DNA of 10,710 nucleotides from Caldisericota bacterium (GTDB lineage: Bacteria; Caldisericota; Caldisericia; B22-G15). The first letter of the stretch is position 1, and every line of letters begins with the position of its first letter. Shown one piece after another: positions 1-5,763 of the stretch. The translations under genes were made by a program, and so were the position numbers. Under the pieces are notes generated by a model that worked only from the letters and a program-made list of their open reading frames with translations, searched no databases and was not told the origin of the DNA. The stretch lies in NCBI GenBank assembly GCA_003648245.1, contig QMOO01000029.1:1-10710 (forward strand), given 5' to 3'.

Positions 1-1332
1 CTCTTCTTCAAATCTGTATTCCATTTCAAGAAACTTGGCAAATTGTTTAAGGAATTTAAGTTTAATTTTACCAAGTGGGCCATTTCTGTTCTTTGCCACA
101 ATCAAATCCACAATATTTGTATCCTTCGTTTTATCTTCACCTTTAACACTTAGAAACATAACCACATCTGCGTCCTGCTCGATACTTCCACTTTCCCTTA
201 AATCTGAAAGCATGGGTCTTTTATCTTCCCTTTTCTCTATTGCTCTTGATAACTGTGAGATTACAAGTACAGGAACTCCTACCTCCCGTGCAAGTTTTTT
301 TAAACTCCTGGTTATCTCAGATATTTCCTGAACTCTATTCTCCACTTTTCTTCTCAAATGCATAAGCTGTAGATAGTCCACCACAATCATTCCGAGGTTT
401 TCTTTCGATTTAAGTCTTCTTGCCTTGGTTCTTATTTCTAAAACAGAAATATCTGAGGAATCATCTATGTATATGGGGGCATCGTAGAGGGGACCATAGG
501 CTCTACCAAGTTTCTTCCAGTCCTCGTCTGAAAAAATTCCAGTTCTTAATCTATGGAAATTTACATCTGCAACATATTCTAGAATTCTTTCAACTATTTG
601 CTCCTTGCTCATCTCTAAAGAGAATATTGCCACAGGAAGATTATATTTAGTGGCTACATTGGTAGCTACATTCAAAGAAAAAGAAGTCTTTCCAACAGAA
701 GGTCTGGCTGCAAGAACAATAAGGTCATTTTTATGGAAACCCCCGGTGATCTTATCAAGTTGAGGAAACCCTGATGGAATCCCTGTAATTCCTTCTTTTC
801 TTTTATAAAGGTTTTCAATTCTATCAAAGGATTCTTTTAATAAATCTTTTAAAGGATAGAAAGGAGCTGACAATCTCTTTTTTGCCACATTAAATAGAAC
901 TTCCTGTGCTTTATCTAGAGTATCACCCACATTCTCCTGAGAATTAAAGGCGAGATCTATTATCTCAATCCCTGCCTTTATTATTTCTCTTAGTATAGAT
1001 TTTTCCTCAACAATCTTTGCATATTTTTCCACATTTAAAGCTGTAGGAGTTATGTTTGTAAGGGTTGCAAGGTATGAAAAGCCACCCGCTTCCTCAAGTT
1101 CACCTTTTTTCTTCAAGTGCTCAGAAACTGTAAGCAGATCTATGGGCTCAGATTTCTCATAAAGCTCTTTCATAGCCTTGTATATTATTTGATGAGAAGT
1201 TCTGTAGAAATGCTCAGGTTCTAGAAAATCAATCACTTTCACTATGGCATCATTGTCAATAAGGATTGAACCTAAAGTGGCCTGTTCAGCCTCAATGTTA
1301 TGAGGTGGTACTCTCCCAAGGATTTCTTCCAT
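1..1332 (-). CDS. dnaB: Replicative DNA helicase DnaB (3' end runs off window)
   Basis: The hexameric helicase unwinds DNA at the replication fork and recruits primase. The frame reads from ATG at 1332 through all 444 codons to base 1 without a stop, so only the last few residues can be missing (the family is about 440-470 aa). The N-terminal domain begins MEEILGRVPPHNIEAEQATL, a canonical DnaB start. The RecA-like domain has Walker A ARPSVGKT (about 209-216), Walker B MIVVDYLQL (about 315-323), the SQLSR motif (about 359-363), SDLRESGSIEQDADVV, and the arginine-finger segment KNRNGP (about 414-419). No intein interrupts these motifs, although DnaB is a common intein host. The ATG directly follows the rplI stop with no gap, and there is no strong Shine-Dalgarno, so translation is probably coupled to rplI. 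The gene order rpsF-ssb-rpsR-rplI-dnaB is the classic one. Confidence 0.97.
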   Translation of the reverse strand, partial: MEEILGRVPPHNIEAEQATLGSILIDNDAIVKVIDFLEPEHFYRTSHQIIYKAMKELYEKSEPIDLLTVSEHLKKKGELEEAGGFSYLATLTNITPTALNVEKYAKIVEEKSILREIIKAGIEIIDLAFNSQENVGDTLDKAQEVLFNVAKKRLSAPFYPLKDLLKESFDRIENLYKRKEGITGIPSGFPQLDKITGGFHKNDLIVLAARPSVGKTSFSLNVATNVATKYNLPVAIFSLEMSKEQIVERILEYVADVNFHRLRTGIFSDEDWKKLGRAYGPLYDAPIYIDDSSDISVLEIRTKARRLKSKENLGMIVVDYLQLMHLRRKVENRVQEISEITRSLKKLAREVGVPVLVISQLSRAIEKREDKRPMLSDLRESGSIEQDADVVMFLSVKGEDKTKDTNIVDLIVAKNRNGPLGKIKLKFLKQFAKFLEMEYRFEEE

Positions 1333-1791
1333 TTATTCTTCTTCTACTACCCTTACCCTTATATTTGCATAAATGTCTCTAAAAAGTTTTATTCTTACGT
1401 TATGAACTCCAATAGTCTTTATTGTTTCTTCTGACTCTATTTTTTTCTTGTCGAATTTGACTTTAAATTTTTTCTTTAAATGCTCTGCTATCTCCTCATT
1501 TGTTACAGCACCATAGAGTTTTCCCTTCTCTCCAGCTTTTTTCTTTATTGTTATCTCTTCCCTTTCGATCATTTCTTTTAACTTTAAAGCCTCTTCCTGT
1601 TCTTTCTCCTCTTTACTTTTTTTAATTTTTTGAGTGATAAGATAATGTTTTTCTTCTCCTTCAGATATTTTCTTTGCTAGAAGTTTTGGACCAAGGAAAT
1701 TTTTATAATACCCCAGGGGAACCTCCTTGAGTTCCCCCGATTTACCTAATCCGTCAATATCTTTTAAGAGTATTACTTTAATTTTTTTCAT
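1333..1791 (-). CDS. rplI: 50S ribosomal protein L9 (bL9)
   Basis: bL9 binds domain V of 23S rRNA at the base of the L1 stalk and helps maintain reading frame. The 152 aa product is of normal length. The N-terminal domain (1-45) has KVILLKDIDGLGKSGE and the signature-like GYYKNFLGPKLLAKK, where other L9s read GYARNFLIPKGLA. A long lysine/glutamate-rich connecting helix (about 45-78) follows, and then the C-terminal domain with KLYGAVTNEEIAEHL (about 91-105) and GVHNVRIKLF. The ATG at 1791 lies one base after the rpsR stop. No purine-rich Shine-Dalgarno is visible upstream, so initiation probably depends on ribosomes finishing rpsR. It sits between rpsR and dnaB in the expected order. Confidence 0.97.
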   Translation of the reverse strand: MKKIKVILLKDIDGLGKSGELKEVPLGYYKNFLGPKLLAKKISEGEEKHYLITQKIKKSKEEKEQEEALKLKEMIEREEITIKKKAGEKGKLYGAVTNEEIAEHLKKKFKVKFDKKKIESEETIKTIGVHNVRIKLFRDIYANIRVRVVEEE

Positions 1792-1792
1792 T

Positions 1793-2029
1793 TTAATAAA
1801 CTACGTAGGGTAAAAGTGCCATTTCTCTTGCCCTTTTAATTGCACGGGCAAGTTGTCTTTGATGTTTTGCACATACACCCGTGTTTCTCCTGGGAAGTAT
1901 CTTGCCTCTTGGAGTAAGAAACTTCTTTAGAGTTTCAACATCTTTGTAGTCAATTTCTTCTATTTTTTCTTTACAGAAGTAGCAGACTTTGACTCTTGGA
2001 CGAAATCTTCTGTATCCAGGTTTTGCCAT
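1793..2029 (-). CDS. rpsR: 30S ribosomal protein S18 (bS18), zinc-binding form
   Basis: bS18 pairs with bS6 on the platform of the 30S subunit. The 78 aa product carries the family core [20 protein letters not shown] and ends [14 protein letters not shown]. Four potential zinc ligands are visible, C16 and C19 (CYFC) with C53 and H56 (CAKH), so this is the metal-binding version of S18 rather than the cysteine-free one. The ATG at 2029 has a strong Shine-Dalgarno (AGGAGGTG about seven bases upstream) that begins within the ssb stop region. It lies directly downstream of ssb and one base upstream of rplI, so all are likely on one mRNA. Confidence 0.97.
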   Translation of the reverse strand: MAKPGYRRFRPRVKVCYFCKEKIEEIDYKDVETLKKFLTPRGKILPRRNTGVCAKHQRQLARAIKRAREMALLPYVVY

Positions 2030-2039
2030 AATTCACCTC

Positions 2040-2441
2040 CTAATCTATTGGAATATCTTCATCGAGGATTTCGTTTTCCTCAGAGGGAGACTCTTCCTCG
2101 ACTTTAGGCTTTGTACTTAAAAATTTAACATTGTCAGCAATTATTTCTACCGCCCTTCTTGATACACCATCCGATGTTTCGTAATCTCTAATTCTCAATC
2201 TTCCCTCTACGAGAACAAGGGAGCCTTTTGATAGATACTTATTCACATTTTCAGCCATATTTCTTCTATCATTCCATACAACCACATTTATAAAAAGAGT
2301 TTCCTCTCTTCTTTCACCATTTTTATCAGTATAGATCCTTCCTGAAGCAATTCTGAATGTGGAAACAAGCTTCCCTGAAGGAGTATACCTTGCTTCAGGG
2401 TCTTTAGTCAACCTTCCAACCACAATTATCCTATTGTACAC
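2040..2441 (-). CDS. ssb: Single-stranded DNA-binding protein SSB (GTG start inside rpsF)
   Basis: SSB coats single-stranded DNA during replication, repair and recombination. The OB fold (about 2-108) is recognisable from YNRIIVVGRLTKDPEARYTP at the start, FRIASGR, FINVVVWN, LSKGSLVLVEGRL and the following RDYETSDGVSRR. The chosen start is GTG at 2441-2439: AAGGAGG lies nine bases upstream, and M-Y-N-R-I-I-V-V-G-R-L is the normal SSB beginning. A longer in-frame reading from 2465 adds eight residues lacking family resemblance. The start overlaps the end of rpsF by 11 bases. The acidic tail (about 112-133) ends DEDIPID rather than the usual DIPF; the family tip's terminal Phe, which contacts partner proteins, is absent. 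Confidence 0.95.
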   Translation of the reverse strand: MYNRIIVVGRLTKDPEARYTPSGKLVSTFRIASGRIYTDKNGERREETLFINVVVWNDRRNMAENVNKYLSKGSLVLVEGRLRIRDYETSDGVSRRAVEIIADNVKFLSTKPKVEEESPSEENEILDEDIPID

Positions 2442-2733
2442 CCCTCTTCTCCTCCTTACGAACAATCATAAATCTAAGTAACTTATCATTTAACTTGAGT
2501 TCACTCTTCAAGTTCGAAATCTCACTTCCTGGAAGATAGAAATAATAGATATAGTAAAAACCTTCTGTTAATTTCATAATGGGATATGCAAATTTTCTTT
2601 TACCCCACTTTACTGTTTCAACCCATTTCCCCCCTTTTGCTTCTACGCTTTCTCTAAGTAAAGTTTCCTGCGCATCAAGATCCTCATCGGACAGCTCAGG
2701 TCTGAATATCACCATCATCTCGTACTTTCTCAT
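2431..2733 (-). CDS. rpsF: 30S ribosomal protein S6 (bS6)
   Basis: bS6 binds bS18 and the central domain of 16S rRNA. The 100 aa product fits the family: MRKYEMMVIFRPELSDED opens strand 1, WGKRKFAYPIMKLTEGFYYI is the conserved central segment, and KLNDKLLRFMIVRKEE ends the fold. The start is taken as ATG at 2733. A GTG two codons upstream (2739) is inside the AGGAGGTG Shine-Dalgarno itself, so it cannot be the site used. The first 38 bases overlap the 3' end of the upstream membrane-protein gene, and the last 11 overlap ssb. A perfect seven-base-pair inverted repeat lies about 11 bases upstream of the Shine-Dalgarno and could be regulatory. Confidence 0.96.
   Translation of the reverse strand: MRKYEMMVIFRPELSDEDLDAQETLLRESVEAKGGKWVETVKWGKRKFAYPIMKLTEGFYYIYYFYLPGSEISNLKSELKLNDKLLRFMIVRKEEKRGVQ
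2451..2457 (-). promoter_or_regulatory. Ribosome binding site deciding the ssb GTG start
   Basis: On the minus strand AAGGAGG lies nine bases before GTG at 2441. It is embedded in the last codons of rpsF. It supports GTG over the upstream in-frame ATG at 2465, which has no comparable site. Confidence 0.75.
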
Positions 2734-3562
2734 CTTCACCTCCTATGGACTCTTGGCTTTGCTCTTTTTGAGGCAAAGCAGGAGTTTCAGTTTTTTCTAT
2801 ATATTTCTGTTTATCATATTTTGGGGTACCTTTCAAGGCTCCTACAAAAAAGGTGAAAAGGAAACTTGAAAGAGAGGCAACTACAGTAGAAAAAATTGTA
2901 TAAATAATCAAACCAGAGAGTAGTTTTGTAGGTTCAGAAAACATTAGATTTAAATCCCCTTTATATGTAAAGAAATAAAAACTGGATAGAGAGAAGGAGA
3001 CTCCAAGAAATATTCCTGATGTGAAAGAGAGAACTACATTGAGAGAAATTAGACCTATTATAAAAGACGCGAGGGGAAGGACATACAGAGAATAGGGACC
3101 ATAGTAATAGTTAAGAAAGATACCGATAAATATTGAAAGAAGTAGAATAAAAGATGTAAAATAGTTCTTTACACTTGTTCTTTCTCTATTTTTAGTATAG
3201 ATATAAAGGCTCATGAGAAGAGAAAACAGGAAGGGGGTTAGAATAATGTTTAGATTTTCAAATGTGACAGGAGGAAGAATCTCCTTTGTTAATACCAGGT
3301 TTGGGAAATCGTTAAACTCTATTCTCGAAATTTCAAAAAGGTGCTTTGTGATTAGTGAAACAACACCACTCAAAAGGCCAGATACAGGATTTGAGAGGTA
3401 GATTCCTATAAGGGATAAAACCAACACGTATGACAGGAAAACAAGAGGAAATAATGAATCTAAGCCTATAAGATAAAAATAGTTATCCAGTTTCAATTTT
3501 AAGACTACATAAACCACTGCAAAAACTATCGAAATAGATAATCCATTTATTATTTTCTTCAC
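2696..3562 (-). CDS. Unrecognised multi-pass membrane protein upstream of rpsF
   Basis: I do not recognise a family for this 288 aa protein. About seven or eight hydrophobic segments are visible (roughly 8-22, 36-54, 58-72, 103-122, 134-150, 157-177, 180-198 and 213-242). A hydrophilic, Gln/Glu-rich tail (243-288) follows and is probably cytoplasmic, since KNRER and GTPKYDKQK flank it on the positive side. No signal peptide cleavage site, catalytic motif or metal-binding cluster stands out. The GTG start at 3562 is well supported by GGGAGGT seven bases upstream, overlapping the stop of the preceding gene. Its last codons overlap rpsF by 38 bases and encode the rpsF Shine-Dalgarno. In other bacteria DUF2232/YybS-type membrane proteins neighbour this ribosomal cluster, but I cannot show this is one. 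Confidence 0.85.
   Translation of the reverse strand: MKKIINGLSISIVFAVVYVVLKLKLDNYFYLIGLDSLFPLVFLSYVLVLSLIGIYLSNPVSGLLSGVVSLITKHLFEISRIEFNDFPNLVLTKEILPPVTFENLNIILTPFLFSLLMSLYIYTKNRERTSVKNYFTSFILLLSIFIGIFLNYYYGPYSLYVLPLASFIIGLISLNVVLSFTSGIFLGVSFSLSSFYFFTYKGDLNLMFSEPTKLLSGLIIYTIFSTVVASLSSFLFTFFVGALKGTPKYDKQKYIEKTETPALPQKEQSQESIGGEDEKVRDDGDIQT
2739..2744 (-). promoter_or_regulatory. Ribosome binding site deciding the rpsF start
   Basis: AGGAGG on the minus strand lies five bases before ATG at 2733. It overlaps the alternative GTG at 2739, ruling that start out. It sits within the coding end of the upstream membrane protein gene. Confidence 0.75.
2756..2779 (-). promoter_or_regulatory. Hairpin upstream of rpsF, possible ribosomal-protein leader element
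   Basis: GCTTTGC (2773-2779 arm) and GCAAAGC (2756-2762 arm) form a perfect seven-pair stem around a ten-base loop. Alternatively, six outer pairs, a single bulged C and three CTC/GAG pairs close a five-A loop. No U-tract follows, so it is not an intrinsic terminator. Its place 11 bases before the rpsF Shine-Dalgarno suggests control of rpsF translation or RNA processing. The CCG bulge typical of known S6:S18 leader motifs is not evident. Function is inferred from position only; the arms are also codons for LPQKEQSQ. Confidence 0.35.
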
Positions 3563-3575
3563 TTCTTTTACCTCC

Positions 3576-3932
3576 CTACTTTTTCATTTTTGATAAAAAT
3601 GGAATTCTATACCTTTTCCCTGTAAATGCAAAATAAGAGACAAGTATAGAGTACAGTATAATAAAAATACCGACACCAAGATGAAAAACTTTCCATATAT
3701 AAAAAAATAGATTTTTAATTTCACCAATTGTATTTAAGTATAGGTAATATGATAGAAGGGAAAAAATTGACCAGAAGATGATAGAAAAAAACCAGTATTT
3801 TACTGACTGAACTGCATGAAATTTCAAGTAATCAGATTCATTTTTTATGTCAGAAACAAGGATAAACAGACCAAAAATTCCTATAGTTAAATATGATAAC
3901 CCAGAAAGAAAATTTTCCTCTCCCTTTAGCAT
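3576..3932 (-). CDS. Tic20-like / DUF4870 small membrane protein
   Basis: This 118 aa protein has three or four hydrophobic helices (about 9-27, 44-66, 74-98). It shows the pattern of the DUF4870/Tic20-like family: LSYLTIGIFGLFIL, then a charged stretch leading to LKFHAVQSVKYW with the conserved His39 and Gln42, and a C-terminal GKRYRIPFLSK before a lysine-rich end. The family's biochemical role is not established in bacteria; Tic20 itself belongs to the chloroplast import machinery. The ATG at 3932 lies seven bases after the era stop. A longer frame from TTG at 3953 overlaps era by 14 bases. Neither start has a clear Shine-Dalgarno, so translation is probably coupled to era. It is followed immediately by the larger membrane protein gene. 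Confidence 0.75.
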   Translation of the reverse strand: MLKGEENFLSGLSYLTIGIFGLFILVSDIKNESDYLKFHAVQSVKYWFFSIIFWSIFSLLSYYLYLNTIGEIKNLFFYIWKVFHLGVGIFIILYSILVSYFAFTGKRYRIPFLSKMKK

Positions 3933-3939
3933 GGATTTA

Positions 3940-4818
3940 TTATTTAAAGCCAAGGTACTTCAAAGCCTCCTCTTTTTTTCTCCAGTTTTTATAAACCTTT
4001 ACCCATAATTCGAGATATACTGGCTTACCAAGGAATTTCTCAATTTCAAGCCTTGCCTCTGTTCCAATAACTTTAAGCATATTTCCTTTGTATCCTATAA
4101 GTATTTTCTTTTGAGAATCCCTTTCAACATAGATATTAGCTCTTATATAAACCTTACCATTTTCTCTTTCTTTGAACTCCTCTACTATAACTGCAACTGA
4201 GTGAGGAACTTCTTCCTTTGTATGGATTAATATTTTTTCTCTTATCAATTCCGAGACTACATCTATTTCCATACTATCAGTAAGAATGTCCTCTGGATAA
4301 AGCGGTTCTCCCTCTGGGAGGAAAGAGAATAGTACTTCGATCAATGAATCTACATTATCACCTCTTATTGCAGAAATTGGAATAACCCTTTTAAACTCAC
4401 CTAGGCTTCCGTAATCTTTCAAAACCTCATTTTCTCTATCTTCAAATAAGTCCCTTTTATTTATTGCGAGAATCTTGGGTTTATTTATATCTTTTATATT
4501 CTGTGAAACAAGGACATCCTCATCTGTTGGAGATACGGAACCATCAACTACCCATAAGAGTACGTCACCCTCCTTAAGAATATTTAGTGCATATTTCACC
4601 ATTTTCTCTCCCAATTTATGGATTGGTTTATGTATTCCTGGTGAATCAATAAAAACAATCTGCCCCCTCTCATCGTTATATATACCTTTGAGATTTTTCC
4701 TTGTTGTCTGTGGTTTGCTTGTTACCGGGGCAATCTTTTCCTTTAAGATACAATTCAGAAGAGTTGATTTACCAGTGTTTGGTCTACCGCAAAGAACCAC
4801 TATTCCACTTTTTCTCAT
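3940..4818 (-). CDS. era: GTPase Era, 16S rRNA-binding
   Basis: Era is an essential GTPase that binds the 3' end of 16S rRNA and assists 30S maturation. The 292 aa product has the full architecture: G1 GRPNTGKS (11-18), the switch KPQTTR (35-40), G3 DSPG (58-61), G4 NKRD (120-123), G5 SAI (about 149-151), and a C-terminal KH domain with IGYKGNMLK (about 241-249) and LWVKVYKNWRKKEEALKYLGF. The KH loop reads GYKG where many Eras have GKKG or GKGG. ATG at 4818 gives the standard N-terminus RKSGIVVLCGRPN; an upstream ATG at 4845 adds nine unlikely residues. No Shine-Dalgarno precedes it, and a good extended -10 ends just seven bases upstream, suggesting a leaderless mRNA. It is the first gene of the minus-strand cluster. 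Confidence 0.95.
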   Translation of the reverse strand: MRKSGIVVLCGRPNTGKSTLLNCILKEKIAPVTSKPQTTRKNLKGIYNDERGQIVFIDSPGIHKPIHKLGEKMVKYALNILKEGDVLLWVVDGSVSPTDEDVLVSQNIKDINKPKILAINKRDLFEDRENEVLKDYGSLGEFKRVIPISAIRGDNVDSLIEVLFSFLPEGEPLYPEDILTDSMEIDVVSELIREKILIHTKEEVPHSVAVIVEEFKERENGKVYIRANIYVERDSQKKILIGYKGNMLKVIGTEARLEIEKFLGKPVYLELWVKVYKNWRKKEEALKYLGFK

Positions 4819-4824
4819 AAATTT

Positions 4825-4833
4825 AGTATAACA
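4825..4833 (-). promoter_or_regulatory. Extended -10 promoter of era (predicted leaderless transcript)
   Basis: The minus strand reads TGTTATACT, an extended -10 (TGn plus TATACT, hexamer 4830-4825). A weak -35-like TTTATC lies 17 bases upstream. Counting the last hexamer base as -7 places +1 at 4818, the A of the era ATG. No Shine-Dalgarno is present between them. It lies in the short divergent gap facing the sigma-factor gene. Confidence 0.5.
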
Positions 4834-4877
4834 TAAGTGTAACAATTGATAAACTGATGTGTATTTGGGAGTGGAAG

Positions 4878-5396
4878 GTGAAATATATAGAAGATAGAGA
4901 GGTAATAAAGAGGGTCAAAAATGGAGACAAAGAAGCATTTGGAATACTTGTTGAACGATACGGAGACAAGGTTTTTACTTATTTTATGAAACTTATTGGA
5001 GATAGAGAGGAGGCAGAAGATTTGACTTCAGAAGTATTCTTGAAAGCCTTTAAAAAAATAGAAAGTTTCAGGGATGGAAAAGATTTCCTTCCCTGGTTGT
5101 TTAGAATTGCAAGAAATGAAGGAATTAACTACATGAGCAGGAACAAAAAATTAACCAACTTGAATCTCGATACAAGTTCTATTAGTGTTGAATTTGAACG
5201 AGATTTTGCTCTATATGAGGCACTTTTATCTATACCTGTTAAAGATAGAGATATAATACTTCTATTCTACACTGAGAATTTATCTTACAAAGAAATTTCA
5301 GAAGTGCTTGGGATACCTGTGAATTTAGTAAAGGTGAGATTATACAGAGCAAAGAAAAAATTAAAGGAAGCATTAGAGGTGAGAAATGAAGGATAA
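4878..5396 (+). CDS. ECF-type RNA polymerase sigma factor
   Basis: The 172 aa product has the two-domain build of extracytoplasmic-function sigma factors. Region 2 includes DKEAFGILVERYGDKVF, the helix DREEAEDLTSEVFLKAFKKI and FLPWLFRIARN. A short linker follows, then region 4 with IPVKDRDIILLFYTENLSYKEISEVLGI and VKVRLYRAKKKLKEAL, the helix-turn-helix for -35 recognition. GTG at 4878 is preferred: GGGAG lies six bases upstream, and the protein then begins with the usual short lead into region 2. ATG at 4857 in the same frame adds MCIWEWK and has no binding site. It diverges from era and overlaps the next gene by 11 bases. The downstream membrane proteins are candidate regulators or targets. 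The cognate promoter is unknown. Confidence 0.92.
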   Translation: MKYIEDREVIKRVKNGDKEAFGILVERYGDKVFTYFMKLIGDREEAEDLTSEVFLKAFKKIESFRDGKDFLPWLFRIARNEGINYMSRNKKLTNLNLDTSSISVEFERDFALYEALLSIPVKDRDIILLFYTENLSYKEISEVLGIPVNLVKVRLYRAKKKLKEALEVRNEG

Positions 5397-5763
5397 AGAA
5401 TTTGAAGAAAGGTTGCATTCGCTTTCTAAGATGTATGTTTTAAAAAGAGAAGTTAAAGAAAGAATTATGAGGGAGATAAGAAAAACTGAAATATCCAAAA
5501 GAACCTCGCTAGGTATTATATTTGCTGTTCTCGTCTCTCTCATTGTGCTAATAATTGTAGTTCCTTTTCCATCATATCTTACTGATTCATCTTATCTTAT
5601 AGGTGAAAGTGAATTCATAGGAAAATTCATTCTCTACCTTGAGAATATAGAGATATTTCAATGGATGCTGGTTCAGATATTACTATATCTAACGATTGCT
5701 TTTGTTGGTCTGTTTTCAATAGTGCTTATTAATAAAATGAGATTAAAGGGAGGAAGAAGATGA
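5386..5763 (+). CDS. Small two-helix membrane protein, candidate anti-sigma factor
   Basis: This 125 aa protein belongs to no family I recognise. A charged, helical N-terminal segment (1-40) with likely heptad spacing is followed by membrane helix 1 (about 41-60), a 30-residue loop with PSYLTDSSYLIGESEF, and helix 2 (about 91-115), ending NKMRLKGGRR. Positive charges at both ends predict cytoplasmic termini and an outside loop. It overlaps the sigma gene by 11 bases (ATG at 5386, GAGGT five bases upstream) and its stop overlaps the next start. Topology and position fit a membrane anti-sigma factor that holds the sigma factor with its N-terminal helix. It lacks the zinc-binding His-x3-Cys-x2-Cys of the common ZAS class, so this role is inference. 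Confidence 0.75.
   Translation: MKDKEFEERLHSLSKMYVLKREVKERIMREIRKTEISKRTSLGIIFAVLVSLIVLIIVVPFPSYLTDSSYLIGESEFIGKFILYLENIEIFQWMLVQILLYLTIAFVGLFSIVLINKMRLKGGRR

Noticed and set aside
35..650. Two plus-strand open frames (35-331 and 420-650)
   Set aside because: They are antisense to dnaB, whose motifs are unmistakable on the minus strand, and their translations show no protein-like features.
1..1332. Intein in dnaB
   Set aside because: Walker A, Walker B and the arginine-finger region read through without interruption.
4475..4831. Plus-strand open frame opposite era
   Set aside because: Antisense to the conserved G-domain of Era; no ribosome site or recognisable motif.
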